A DNA stretch of 64,000 nt from CAG-390 sp003523225 (GCA_902461815.1 CABPZE010000004.1:62001-126000); one strand, 5' to 3'; shown: positions 8,606 to 17,569, numbered from the stretch's first letter. Notes: generated by a model from the sequence alone, not told the origin. Numbers and translations are program-made.

Positions 8606-9103
8606 TTACCATCCCCAGAAGGCTTTGTTGTCTCCGAGCGGGTCGATCCCCGCGTAAACCAGCAGTAGGTTGCGGACGACGGCAAAGACAATAAAGAAGG
8701 CTATAAAGACCCACACATATACCCACTTGACCTTAAGTACCGTGTCCTCGCGGCGCAAAAGCGCAATGAACGCACGCAGATCAAAGTATGCGACGAGCAG
8801 TACAAGCGCAAGAACGCAAATATTCTGCTTTGCCGCCTCGATAAAATGCAGATGAAGTATCGAGTCCAGTGCACGGGTGATTCCGCAGCTGGGGCAGTAA
8901 AGGTGCAAAAATCTGTTTGCAAAGCAAAAAAGGTATTTGTCAAGCGCGCCCGAGGCCAGCCGTCTGTATGGCATAAGCAGTGCCGCGCCAAGTAATATTG
9001 CAGAATTGAACAGAATAAATACCGCCCACTGCTTTTGCCGCTTTTTGCGGTTGTCGGTAAGCATACCGTCTGTGCAGTGTGCTTTTTCGGTGCCTTGGTT
9101 CAT
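8606..9103 (-). CDS. DUF2752 membrane protein
   Basis: A 165-residue protein with three hydrophobic segments and the family's signature CPSCGITRA, here after a loop containing YCPSCG at about residue 77. DUF2752 proteins are small integral membrane proteins of unknown function, often near secretion or stress genes. The ATG at 9103 has AGGAG 6 nt upstream; a TTG further out (9124) is less likely. Single-gene transcript with its own terminator. Confidence 0.8.
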   Translation of the reverse strand: MNQGTEKAHCTDGMLTDNRKKRQKQWAVFILFNSAILLGAALLMPYRRLASGALDKYLFCFANRFLHLYCPSCGITRALDSILHLHFIEAAKQNICVLALVLLVAYFDLRAFIALLRREDTVLKVKWVYVWVFIAFFIVFAVVRNLLLVYAGIDPLGDNKAFWGW

Positions 9104-9158
9104 GCCGGTCTCCTGAATGATCAAAAATGAATTATTTGTGTCTTTTACCGTTGATGCC

Positions 9159-9187
9159 TTGAAATCAGCTTTGGTTTATGATATCAT
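9159..9187 (+). promoter_or_regulatory. Promoter of the SGNH hydrolase gene
   Basis: TTGAAA (9159-9164), 17-bp spacer, TATCAT (9182-9187). The -10 lies inside ATGATATCAT (9178-9187), the same 10-mer as at the ABC exporter promoter. Confidence 0.6.
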
Positions 9188-9222
9188 TATCTTATAAATT
9201 GTTGTGAAAGGAATGATTACAA

Positions 9223-10293
9223 ATGAATAAATTAAAGAGGATTGCTTTGGGACTGACTGCGGTTTTGCTGCTCGGTATACTGTCAGTGCTTCCCGCCGCC
9301 GCGGAAAACAAATATTCAAGTCTGCTTGTGCTGGGGGATTCGATATCCACGGGCTACGGGCTTGAAAACTATACGCCGGGCGGCACGCCTTACCTTTGCC
9401 GCAGCTATGCCAATCTGCTTGCCGAGTCGCTGTCTCTCAAGGGCGGTGAGACTTACATCAACCGCGCCGTGAACGGCGATGCCTCAGACGACCTTTTGAA
9501 GCTGATGCCGACGCTTAAAAATTATGTAGCCAAAAGCGAGCTTATTGTTATTTCGATAGGCGGCAACGATCTGCTGCATATTCTGCCGAATGTGGTAAGC
9601 AAGGTCTCCGGTCAGAGCGTGTCCGGTATTCAGGAAGCGGCGCAGGTGGTGCTGAAGCTGGACAAAACCGTGCTTGCCGAAGGACTTAAAAATCCGGAGG
9701 TGCTGAGTATCGTCCTCGGCGCGGTAACAGGGTATTCTCAGAATCTTGGCGGTATAATATCCCTTCTTCACGAATACAATCCGTCGGCGCGCGTTATCTT
9801 TCTTGCCCAGTATAACCCGATGAACGGGTTTGCCGAGGCGGGCGATTTCGGTGTGTTTGCGGGAACTGTCATAGATGCGCTCAATCTTGCGCTTAACTCT
9901 GCCGTTGCGTCTTCGGGATTCGGGTATGAAGTGGCGGATATTCCGTCCGTCATCAACGTGAACGCCGAGGGGTACACCAACATAACCAGTCTTGACATTC
10001 ACCCCAATGCCGAAGGACACGGGCTTATAGGGCAGTATATGATCGGACTGGTAGGAAACAATGCGGACCCTGTAACAAAGGCTGAGGAGACCACTGCTGA
10101 ACCTGAGACAACGGTTCAGGACACCACAAGCGAGCCGGAAACTTCAGCTGTTTCGGAGAGTACAGTGGAGGTAACCTCTGCCGATGAAAGCTCTGCACCG
10201 GCTGAGAAAAAAGGATGTGGCTCGTCTGTCGGCTTTGTTGCCGTGCTTGCTGTAGCCGCCGGAGCCCTCTGCCTTGCGAAAAGGCGCAAATAA
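9223..10293 (+). CDS. Surface-anchored SGNH/GDSL hydrolase
   Basis: A 356-residue secreted esterase/lipase-like protein. Signal peptide about 1-28 ending AAA. Block I LVLGDSIS (nucleophile Ser near 42), block III GGND (near 108) and the catalytic Asp-His block SLDIHPNAEGH (near 259) are present, so it should be active. A Thr/Glu/Ser stalk (about 280-325) leads to KKGCGSSVG, a membrane helix and RRK at the end. This tail looks like a membrane-retention or sorting signal with a Cys next to the helix. Own promoter, GAAAGGAA ribosome site and terminator. Substrate unknown. Confidence 0.85.
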   Translation: MNKLKRIALGLTAVLLLGILSVLPAAAENKYSSLLVLGDSISTGYGLENYTPGGTPYLCRSYANLLAESLSLKGGETYINRAVNGDASDDLLKLMPTLKNYVAKSELIVISIGGNDLLHILPNVVSKVSGQSVSGIQEAAQVVLKLDKTVLAEGLKNPEVLSIVLGAVTGYSQNLGGIISLLHEYNPSARVIFLAQYNPMNGFAEAGDFGVFAGTVIDALNLALNSAVASSGFGYEVADIPSVINVNAEGYTNITSLDIHPNAEGHGLIGQYMIGLVGNNADPVTKAEETTAEPETTVQDTTSEPETSAVSESTVEVTSADESSAPAEKKGCGSSVGFVAVLAVAAGALCLAKRRK

Positions 10294-10321
10294 AATGTAA
10301 TAAGGGTAAATACTGAAATAT

Positions 10322-10375
10322 CACCGGCTGCCGTAAGCTGCAATGCTTTCGGCAGCTGGTGCTTTTGCTTTTTTG
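10322..10375 (+). terminator. Intrinsic terminator of the SGNH hydrolase gene
   Basis: Stem with arms CACCGGCTGCCG and CGGCAGCTGGTG (10322-10361), then CTTTTGCTTTTTTG. Confidence 0.85.
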
Positions 10376-10403
10376 TTGGTTTATGTGAACGGTCGTCGGA
10401 AGC

Positions 10404-11600
10404 TCAGTATGTTCCTTCAGTATCCGATACTACCGATCCGGTAAATGAGGTCTTCGCCTTTGAGGCGGCAACATGCTCCATAAGCTTATCATAAAACAGC
10501 TGCTCGTCAAATGGCAATGTGACCTCATGACCCAGCCACGCCGAAAGGTGCATGGCGTTTGAGATCATAAGCCCGTTTATACCCTCGCGCCCGTCCGCGA
10601 CAAGCGGGGTGCCGTGCAGTACCGCTCCGGCAAAGGCATTCAGCACGCCGACGTGCTGGGGGTTTTCTCCGTCGGTCTGCACCTCGGTCTTTTCCGACTT
10701 CGGCGCGCCGAACGCTGCGGTGCGGTTTTGCTTGGTAAACACCGACTCCGGGACCTCCAGCTTTGTCAGCCACAGCTTTTTGGAGTCGGTAAGCAGAGTG
10801 CCGCCGTCGCAGACGATTTCAAAGCGGTTTGTTCCGGGAACATCCCCGGTGGAGGTGATAAATGTTCCGGTCGCGCCGTTGGGGTACTCGCAGAACACGC
10901 TGACATCATCCTCGACTTCTATGTCGTGCCATTTGCCGAAGTACATTTTGGCATCTATCTTTGACGGCATTCCGCATATCCACTGCCAGAGGTCAAGCTG
11001 GTGGGGACACTGGTTAAGCAACACTCCGCCGCCCTCTCCGCTCCATGTGGCGCGCCAGTCGCCGGAATCGTAATAAAACTGCGGACGATACCAGCTTGTG
11101 ACTATCCAGCTTGTGCGGCGTATAGCGCCAAGCTCACCGGAGTCGATTATTTCCTTCATTTTGCGGTAGACGTGATTGGTGCGCTGGTTGAACATCATTC
11201 CGAACACCAGCTCCGGGTGACGGTCCGCTTCTTCGATCATGCGGCGTACGTCAAGCGTATATACGCCGGCGGGCTTTTCGCACATTACGTGAAGCCCCGC
11301 GCGCATGGCTTCAACTGAAAGCCCCGGATGCTGATAGTGGGGAACGGCAATAAGCACCGCGTCGCATGTGCGGTCGGAAATAAGCTCGCTTCCCTCGGAA
11401 TAGCAGACCATATCGGGGATGTCCGCTCCCGATGCGCGCGCGTTTTCAAGTGCGGTACGCACACGTTCGAGCTTTGACGGATCTCGGTCTGCAACAGCCG
11501 TGACTTCGATCTCGGGGCATTTTCCTGCGAGAATATTGTTTATATGCTTTGAGCCCATGTTTCCGGCACCGATTATGCCGAGTCTCAGTTTTTTGGACAT
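10404..11600 (-). CDS. Gfo/Idh/MocA family oxidoreductase
   Basis: A 398-residue NAD(P)-dependent sugar or cyclitol dehydrogenase. The N-terminal Rossmann motif GIIGAGNMGSKH is at about 7-18 and the family's EKPAG signature (catalytic Lys) near 99. The C-terminal alpha/beta domain follows. The ATG at 11600 with AAGGAG 8 nt upstream is preferred over a longer reading into the neighbouring gene. Last gene of a three-gene operon with two sugar isomerase/epimerase-like genes, a set typical of inositol or unusual-sugar catabolism. The exact substrate is not readable. Confidence 0.88.
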   Translation of the reverse strand: MSKKLRLGIIGAGNMGSKHINNILAGKCPEIEVTAVADRDPSKLERVRTALENARASGADIPDMVCYSEGSELISDRTCDAVLIAVPHYQHPGLSVEAMRAGLHVMCEKPAGVYTLDVRRMIEEADRHPELVFGMMFNQRTNHVYRKMKEIIDSGELGAIRRTSWIVTSWYRPQFYYDSGDWRATWSGEGGGVLLNQCPHQLDLWQWICGMPSKIDAKMYFGKWHDIEVEDDVSVFCEYPNGATGTFITSTGDVPGTNRFEIVCDGGTLLTDSKKLWLTKLEVPESVFTKQNRTAAFGAPKSEKTEVQTDGENPQHVGVLNAFAGAVLHGTPLVADGREGINGLMISNAMHLSAWLGHEVTLPFDEQLFYDKLMEHVAASKAKTSFTGSVVSDTEGTY

Positions 11601-11619
11601 TGTGACCACTCCTTGATTT

Positions 11620-12396
11620 TTATTTGCATCCGAGGGACGCAAGGTAGTCGTAGCTTTGCTTCAGGCAGTCAAAGGGATCGGCGTCGTAGCAGTGATCCTG
11701 TTCGACAAAGGCGTATTCAACGTCTGCTTTCTCTGCGGCGCGTACGATTGCTTCGTAATTCATGTTTCCGCCTCCGATCGGCGCCATGCGGGGCGCAAGA
11801 TCCTCCGGACTCCAGCACATATCCTTAAAGTGTATGCAGTTGAGTCTGCCGCGCAGCTTGTGCAGCCACTGAACCGGGTCTCCGCCGCCCGCCTGTACCC
11901 AGTAGCAGTCCAGCGTGATACCGAATTCGTCGGGGGAGGTGCGCTCGCACAGGTCGTCAAGAAGCACCTTGCCGTTAGGAAGCCGCATAAATTCCATATT
12001 GTGGTTGTGATACATGAACTTCATTCCGTTTGCGGCGATCTGTTTGGCGGCGGGAATTGTTTCGGCAAGGAATTTTTCGTAAATCTCTGGATCGCACCCG
12101 CCTTTTTTGAAGTTGGGCATTGAGCCGAGACCTATGTATTTTGCGCCGATAGTGCGGTGAAAATCAATCGTCGCATCGGTTTCGCCTACGATCTTGCCAT
12201 AGCCGAAATGCGTAAGCGGCGCCGACAGACCGCACTCTTTAAGCAGGTCGCGCATCCATTCGGGGTCATAGGCGCATACGCCGGAAAGCTGAACTGAGGT
12301 GTAGCCCATGTCAGCGACCCGTTTTATGGATTCTTCAAGCTCCGGGGTGGTTTTGCAGAAATTTCTGAGAGTATAAAGCTGTGCTCCGATGATCAT
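11620..12396 (-). CDS. Sugar phosphate isomerase/epimerase (xylose isomerase-like TIM barrel)
   Basis: A 258-residue AP-endonuclease-2-type TIM barrel (IolE/IolI-like). It opens with GAQLYTLRNF, typical of the family, and has metal-site segments MKFMYHNHNMEF, ITLDCYWVQAGG, CIHFKDM and AFVEQDHC, which supply His/Asp/Glu ligands. It probably isomerises or epimerises a sugar or keto-inositol. It lies 19 nt before the oxidoreductase gene; AAAGG precedes the start. Confidence 0.85.
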   Translation of the reverse strand: MIIGAQLYTLRNFCKTTPELEESIKRVADMGYTSVQLSGVCAYDPEWMRDLLKECGLSAPLTHFGYGKIVGETDATIDFHRTIGAKYIGLGSMPNFKKGGCDPEIYEKFLAETIPAAKQIAANGMKFMYHNHNMEFMRLPNGKVLLDDLCERTSPDEFGITLDCYWVQAGGGDPVQWLHKLRGRLNCIHFKDMCWSPEDLAPRMAPIGGGNMNYEAIVRAAEKADVEYAFVEQDHCYDADPFDCLKQSYDYLASLGCK

Positions 12397-12432
12397 TTCG
12401 TTTTGCCTTTCTTTCGTTATTTATTTTACGTA

Positions 12433-13281
12433 TTATTCTGCCATGCAAAGCAGTCCGCGCAGGGAAGCGCAGGCAAAGTCAAACGCCTCACGGCAGTCGG
12501 AAAAATGATATTCCGCACCGGTCGTATGCTTGGCTCCGTTCTCGAGTTTCGAAAGCCCCGTGAAATGCGTCAGATGCGGTTCAAGCGTCAGTACCTCAAT
12601 ACCGGCTTCACGGAAGCGGGGAAGAAGCTCGGGTATCCTTCCAACTCCGCGACCGGCGGGAAGGTTTGCGCCGCTCTTGTCTGCGTCCTTTATATGCGCG
12701 TAAAATACGTGTGAGCCGAGCATTTCCCATGCCGCGAGAGGATCTGCGCCGCACTGCACAAAGTTGGCGGGATCAAACACGGCGGTCAGCCCCGGAAGCG
12801 CTTCAAGTAGACGCAGGCAATGCTCCGGCGTATCGCCGTATATTTTCTTTTCGTTTTCGTGGCACAGCCGCGCGCCGCAGCCTTTAGACAGCTCAATGAA
12901 GGAGTCAATGCGGCGGCATACCTCGTCAAAGCAGCTCCGGCTTTCATCCGTGCCGTAAAAGCTGAAAATCCTGATGCATTGCGCACCCGTTATCTCCGCG
13001 ATCTCTGCAATGCGGGCAAATCCGTCGCGTGCGTCGTCAAAGCTGTCGCGGATATTTGTTTTTCCAGCGGGAGAGCCTATCGACCACACCGAGATTCCTG
13101 CCGCGTCAAGCTTTTTCCTCACCTCTCTGGCTTCGGCTGTGGAGAGGGCGGAGACGTTCTTTCCGTCAACGCCGCGCAGTTCTATGTACCCGATATGATT
13201 TTCGCCCAAAGCGCGTATCTGTCCGTCAAGGTCGGGCGACGCCTCGTCGGCAAACGCGCAGAGTCTGAAGTTACCTGTCAT
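12433..13281 (-). CDS. Sugar phosphate isomerase/epimerase, second paralogue
   Basis: A 282-residue protein of the same TIM-barrel superfamily as its neighbour but only distantly similar. Typical segments are FADEASPDLDGQI near the start, YIELRGVDGKN, ARLCHENEKKIYGD, LTAVFDPANFVQ and FYAHIKDAD, which hold the metal-binding Glu, Asp and His. The start at 13281 (ATG) is chosen over an upstream GTG. First gene of the operon, 36 nt before the next, behind a near-consensus promoter. Confidence 0.82.
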   Translation of the reverse strand: MTGNFRLCAFADEASPDLDGQIRALGENHIGYIELRGVDGKNVSALSTAEAREVRKKLDAAGISVWSIGSPAGKTNIRDSFDDARDGFARIAEIAEITGAQCIRIFSFYGTDESRSCFDEVCRRIDSFIELSKGCGARLCHENEKKIYGDTPEHCLRLLEALPGLTAVFDPANFVQCGADPLAAWEMLGSHVFYAHIKDADKSGANLPAGRGVGRIPELLPRFREAGIEVLTLEPHLTHFTGLSKLENGAKHTTGAEYHFSDCREAFDFACASLRGLLCMAE

Positions 13282-13314
13282 ACACAGCACCGTACCTTTT
13301 CATGATTTGCAATA

Positions 13315-13343
13315 ATTATAACATAAAATAAAAACGCATTCAA
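13315..13343 (-). promoter_or_regulatory. Promoter of the isomerase/oxidoreductase operon
   Basis: On the minus strand: TTGAAT (13343-13338), 17-bp spacer, TATAAT (13320-13315). Confidence 0.75.
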
Positions 13344-13488
13344 TAACCCGAAAGTAAAAAAGCTCTTTTGTTTGCGCCTGCGGCGAATTTTTGACTTATA
13401 CTTGCGGGCAACAGTGCCCGGGTATGTTGCGTCGGATCGTATTTTTATATCATGTTTTAATTTTTGTGACGTAATTTTTTGATTTCTG

Positions 13489-13517
13489 TTGCATCCTTCG
13501 GAAAAAAGTAGTATCAT
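13489..13517 (+). promoter_or_regulatory. Promoter of the PHP-MBL-ThuA genes
   Basis: TTGCAT (13489-13494), 17-bp spacer, TATCAT (13512-13517), about 40 nt before the TTG start. Confidence 0.6.
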
Positions 13518-13555
13518 ATATCTATCTATCATGCAGAACACAGGAAGGCGATGAC

Positions 13556-14281
13556 TTGAGCTACAAAACCGAACTTCACTGTCATTCCGCGACAGTGTCA
13601 AAATGCGCTTCCGCAGAACCGGAGGCCATTGTTGAAAAATACCTTGAAAAGGGATATTCCTCATTGGTGCTGACAGAGCACTGTTCGAGGTTTACCTTCA
13701 AAAACAAGAAAAACGGAGATCGCTCTGCGCTGCCATGGAATGAGAAAATCGATTTTTTCATGAGCGGCGTCCGCGCGCTTGAAAGAGCGGCGGCGGGACG
13801 GATGAACATTATTCAGGGCTGCGAGATCAGACTGAATACCGACGACAACGACTATCAGATATACGGCGATTCGGAGGAATTCCTGCGCGCGTATCCCGAT
13901 ATAATGGATGTCGATATTGCGGTGCTTTCAGAGCGTGTGCGCGAAGCTGGACTGCTACTTGTTCAGGCGCATCCTTTCCGCAACGCCATGCGTGTGGTAA
14001 AGCCCGAGCTGCTTGACGGCGTGGAGGTGTACAACGGCTCTACCTCGCACGACTCCCGCAATGATATTGCGCTTATGTGGGCTGAGCGTCACGGGCTGAT
14101 AAAAACCTCCGGAAGCGACTATCACAACGTCGAGCTGGGGCTTATTTCGGGAGGGATCGTGACCGACGAGCCGATAAGGACGAACAGCGAGCTGCTCGAC
14201 ATACTCCGTACAGGCAGATATACAATGCTCGGCGACCCTGCCGTTCTGCCGACCGAGCTTGTCGGTGCCGGCGGTCAATAA
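13556..14281 (+). CDS. PHP domain metal-dependent phosphoesterase
   Basis: A 241-residue PHP protein. Metal-binding motifs are ELHCHSATVSKC (about 5-16), LTEHC (about 40), GCEIRL (about 89), VQAHPF (near 139) and SGSDYHN (near 187). It is probably a phosphatase or nuclease-type hydrolase, with no partner that would define the substrate. It starts with TTG at 13556, 7 nt after AAGG; no in-frame ATG is near. It heads a plus-strand group with the MBL-fold and ThuA genes, 30 and 29 nt apart. Confidence 0.85.
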   Translation: MSYKTELHCHSATVSKCASAEPEAIVEKYLEKGYSSLVLTEHCSRFTFKNKKNGDRSALPWNEKIDFFMSGVRALERAAAGRMNIIQGCEIRLNTDDNDYQIYGDSEEFLRAYPDIMDVDIAVLSERVREAGLLLVQAHPFRNAMRVVKPELLDGVEVYNGSTSHDSRNDIALMWAERHGLIKTSGSDYHNVELGLISGGIVTDEPIRTNSELLDILRTGRYTMLGDPAVLPTELVGAGGQ

Positions 14282-14311
14282 ACTCCGCGATCATCAGAAA
14301 GGGTTTGAAAA

Positions 14312-15088
14312 ATGGAGCTTTTGTTTCTTGGCACGGGCGCTGCCGACTGGAATATCGGGCGGCGGGTCGACGGCGAGTTTTTCCGTCGCTTTTCCTCGGC
14401 GCTTGTTGATGGCACGGTGCTTATAGACCCAGGCCCTCATATCTTTGACTTTGCCGAAAAAAACGGAATGCCCGGTCTTTTTGACAGTGTACGGTCGGTT
14501 GCCGTAACGCATTCGCACGCAGACCACCTTAACGCTGAAAGCGTTATGCGCCTTGCAAAGGGAAAAGATCTTACGGTGTACTGCGATCCGGCGGTGGAGA
14601 GAAAGCTCTCCGACTCGGGCGTTCAAAACGTGAAATTTGTTACGCTGACGCCATTTGAGAGCGTCATGACGCCGCAGGGCTATGAAATAATACCTTGCCG
14701 CTCAAATCACGGTCCGTATCTTGACGGAGAAAACACACTTAATTTTATCATCCGTAAAGGGGAGCGTTCCTTCTTTTACGGTCTTGATTCGGGCTGGATA
14801 ATGTACGATACATGGCTGAGGATAAAAAAGGAACGTCCGAACGCGGTGATATTTGAGTGTACCCTCGGTTTTTGCCCCGGTGACGACCGTATGTTCGGTC
14901 ATACAGGGATACCTATGATAGAAATAATGCTTGAAACAATGCGCGCGCAGCACGGTCCTGCCGAAGATGCGGCATATTACACCTCGCACATGGCGCGTAC
15001 TCTGCACGGGACACACGAGGAGCTGACACGGCAGCTGGCGCATCTCGGCGTTACTCCCGCTTACGACGGAATGAAAATAAATATATAA
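14312..15088 (+). CDS. MBL-fold metallo-hydrolase
   Basis: A 258-residue metallo-beta-lactamase-fold protein. It starts LLFLGTGAADWN. The di-zinc motif THSHADHLN is at about 70-78, and further ligands are in SNHGPY (about 131) and YGLDSGW (about 152). The arrangement resembles PhnP/RNase Z-like phosphodiesterases. AGAAAGGG precedes the ATG. Substrate not readable. Confidence 0.82.
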   Translation: MELLFLGTGAADWNIGRRVDGEFFRRFSSALVDGTVLIDPGPHIFDFAEKNGMPGLFDSVRSVAVTHSHADHLNAESVMRLAKGKDLTVYCDPAVERKLSDSGVQNVKFVTLTPFESVMTPQGYEIIPCRSNHGPYLDGENTLNFIIRKGERSFFYGLDSGWIMYDTWLRIKKERPNAVIFECTLGFCPGDDRMFGHTGIPMIEIMLETMRAQHGPAEDAAYYTSHMARTLHGTHEELTRQLAHLGVTPAYDGMKINI

Positions 15089-15117
15089 AAACGCATAATA
15101 TAACGGAGGCAAATCAA

Positions 15118-15921
15118 ATGGAAAAGATCAAGGTAACTATCTGGAACGAGTTCAGACACGAAAAGACCAATGAGGCGGCAAAGGCGCTTTATCCCAACGG
15201 TATTCACGCCACGATAGGCGAATTCCTTTCCAAGGAGGACGATATCGAGGTGCGCCTTGCCGCGCTTGACGACCCGGAGCAGGGACTGCCTGATTCTTTG
15301 CTGAATGACACCGATGTGCTTATCTGGTGGGGGCATATGGCTCACGGTGAGGTAAGCGACGAGCTTGTGACAAAGATACAGCGCCGCGTACTGCTTGGCA
15401 GAATGAGCTTTATTGCGCTTCATTCGGCACATCACTCAAAGCCATTCCGTGCTATTGTTGGCACTACCGGAAACCTTACATGGGGACGTGAACAGCGCGA
15501 GATCATGTGGAATATGCTGCCCACACATCCCATTGCCGAGGGTATTCCGCAGAGCTTCTTTATTGAAAGTGAGGAGCTTTACGCCGAGCCTTTCTTTGTA
15601 CCTCAGCCCACAGAGCTTATCTTCGGGTCATGGTATGAGGACGGTTACATATTCCGCTCCGGTATGACATATCTGCGCGACGCCGGAAAGGTATTTTATT
15701 TCCAGCCGGGACACGAGACCTGCCCGTCCTTCCACAATCCTTACGTTCAGCGCATAATAACCAACGCCGTTCACTGGGCAAAGCCTGTGCGCCCGGGATA
15801 TGATATTCAGGATCTCTGCCCGCATCCGGTCTACAATTATGATGAAATCGCCGAGAAGGGCAAGCTGAAAAAGAATCACTGCCTGCCCGTTGAGCGTGAG
15901 CTGAATATCAAGCTCAAATAA
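15118..15921 (+). CDS. ThuA domain-containing protein
   Basis: A 267-residue ThuA-like protein with a class I glutamine amidotransferase-like fold. Characteristic segments are VTIWNEFRHEK at the start, DVLIWWGHMAHG (about 62-73), FIALHSAHHSKPF and YFQPGHE. ThuA proteins accompany trehalose or other disaccharide 3-keto metabolism, fitting the nearby Gfo/Idh oxidoreductase. GGAGG lies 10 nt before the ATG. Last gene of the group, followed by a hairpin. Confidence 0.88.
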   Translation: MEKIKVTIWNEFRHEKTNEAAKALYPNGIHATIGEFLSKEDDIEVRLAALDDPEQGLPDSLLNDTDVLIWWGHMAHGEVSDELVTKIQRRVLLGRMSFIALHSAHHSKPFRAIVGTTGNLTWGREQREIMWNMLPTHPIAEGIPQSFFIESEELYAEPFFVPQPTELIFGSWYEDGYIFRSGMTYLRDAGKVFYFQPGHETCPSFHNPYVQRIITNAVHWAKPVRPGYDIQDLCPHPVYNYDEIAEKGKLKKNHCLPVERELNIKLK

Positions 15922-15971
15922 TCGCCACCGACAGGTAAATAAACGATCCGCGATATTACAAAGCTTACAAA

Positions 15972-16001
15972 GGGGCTGCCGCGCAAAAGTGCGGCAGCCC
16001 C
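15972..16001. terminator. Bidirectional hairpin between ThuA and MFS genes
   Basis: Perfect 11-bp stem GGGGCTGCCGC / GCGGCAGCCCC with an 8-nt loop, between convergent genes. The flank seen by the minus-strand gene is T-rich (TTTGTAAGCTTTG). Confidence 0.65.
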
Positions 16002-16010
16002 ACGGCGTGT

Positions 16011-17267
16011 TTATTCAGGTTTTTTCTTTTTCCATACAGCTCCGGCAATGACCGACGCTATAACGGCGACGGCTGCGACTGCGCACCAGATGTAAAGAGT
16101 TACCCCCCAACCCGCAGAGGCGGCTGTCCTGCCGTACAGGCTCGAGCCGAGCGTTGAGCCTATATACACAAAGCTGTTTATTGTGCCGGAAACGGCGGAT
16201 GCGATGCCCATTCTGCCGTAGTGATAAGAAAGATATGTAAGGAGAATGGTGTTCACTCCCCACATGGCAGCGACGGATATTGCTATGCAGGCGACGGCGG
16301 ATATGATGCTGAGATGTCCTATCAGCGCAAGAGTCAGCAGAGATACAAAGGACACGCCGTAAATTGCGGCGGCGGTAAGGCATTCATTGTGGATAAACTT
16401 TCTGTCTATAAACACCGCTATGTATGGACCGGCGATACCGGGCAGCGGGATCACGGCGGCGATAAGAGCGGCAAGCGAATCGGACATACCAAAGTCCTCG
16501 GCAAGGTACTGCGGGAACCACTGCATTATCGCTTCTTTGAGTGCGCCGTTGAATATTGCCGAAATGGCGGCAAGCATAAGACCTGTACCGAACCAGATAG
16601 CAAGAGTGAGGCGGGGCTTCTGTTGTTCTCCTCCTGATGCCGCACGTGCGGCGGAAGCCTCGGCGCTCATTTTATCGGTATAATCTGAAATTGATGACAG
16701 CTCTATCAGCCATACAACACCGCACAGTATGACAAGCCCGCCCGATATATAAAACACTGCGCGCCAGCTGCCGAAGGACAGTGCTATCGAGGGAACTATA
16801 TAGCTTGCCATCGTTCCGAGCGGAATGGTAAGCGAGATGTTTGCTCCCGCGCGTTCCCGTGATGGAGCATCAAGCCATTCGCTGAAGGCTCTGATTATCG
16901 GTGCCCAGAGCATTGAATTGAAATAGCCGTTTATTCCCCAGATTATTGTAAGTCCCGCGCTCCACGGGCAGATCCCCATCAGAATATTTGCAGCTCCGAC
17001 TCCGAAAAGTCCGCAGGCTATCATGTATTTGGGCGAAATACGCACACCGAGCGCGCCGTTTATCAGCTGTCCCGCTCCGTAACAGATGAAATAGGCGGAG
17101 GCGACAGTGCTTGCCGCGGAAAGTGTAAGTATACCGTCGGTTATCATTGCATTCTGACAGGCGGAATAGTCATATCTTCCCAAATATGAGAACATATACG
17201 CAAGGAAGCAAAGGAAAAACAGCTTAGTTGCGGGAGTTATGCGGGCGTGCTTTTTGAGTGAATTCAT
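16011..17267 (-). CDS. MFS transporter, organophosphate:phosphate antiporter type
   Basis: A 418-residue major facilitator with about 12 membrane helices. Helix 1 ends LGRYDYSACQNAM, resembling the GlpT/UhpT/sugar-phosphate subfamily. The loop around residues 195-215 carries a short charged insertion (EASAARAASGGEQQ), the usual central loop. It should exchange sugar phosphates or related anions across the membrane, consistent with the carbohydrate genes around it. The start at 17267 lacks a strong ribosome site. A basic C-terminus (KKKK) ends the protein. Confidence 0.82.
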   Translation of the reverse strand: MNSLKKHARITPATKLFFLCFLAYMFSYLGRYDYSACQNAMITDGILTLSAASTVASAYFICYGAGQLINGALGVRISPKYMIACGLFGVGAANILMGICPWSAGLTIIWGINGYFNSMLWAPIIRAFSEWLDAPSRERAGANISLTIPLGTMASYIVPSIALSFGSWRAVFYISGGLVILCGVVWLIELSSISDYTDKMSAEASAARAASGGEQQKPRLTLAIWFGTGLMLAAISAIFNGALKEAIMQWFPQYLAEDFGMSDSLAALIAAVIPLPGIAGPYIAVFIDRKFIHNECLTAAAIYGVSFVSLLTLALIGHLSIISAVACIAISVAAMWGVNTILLTYLSYHYGRMGIASAVSGTINSFVYIGSTLGSSLYGRTAASAGWGVTLYIWCAVAAVAVIASVIAGAVWKKKKPE

Positions 17268-17379
17268 AATAGATATCAGATTACCCTGTTTTATTTTTGC
17301 CGAAGATCCGTGTTATGCCCACACGATTAAGATGTATGGAAGCACTGAGCGGAAGAAAAGATCCGGAGCAACGGGTTCA

Positions 17380-17408
17380 ATGATACCACTTTTTGCGCAA
17401 AAATGCAA
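17380..17408 (-). promoter_or_regulatory. Probable promoter of the MFS gene
   Basis: On the minus strand: TTGCAT (17408-17403), 17-bp spacer, TATCAT (17385-17380). The leader would be about 105 nt. The rest of the 302-bp gap 17268-17569 holds only the opposing promoter. Confidence 0.5.
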
Positions 17409-17469
17409 TAGGACGTCGAAAAATAAATTATTATTTGAAAAACTTGCTGCCGGTCGGTGGTAAATTATG

Positions 17470-17498
17470 TTGACAATTATTTTCCGGTACATTATAAT
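17470..17498 (+). promoter_or_regulatory. Consensus sigma-A promoter of the EEP lipoprotein gene
   Basis: TTGACA (17470-17475), 17-bp spacer, TATAAT (17493-17498). Confidence 0.85.
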
Positions 17499-17569
17499 TA
17501 TCAGTAGCGATCAGATTTTTCATTCCGGCTGTTGATCATACCCACGCCGGAGAAACGGAGGTTAATGAC

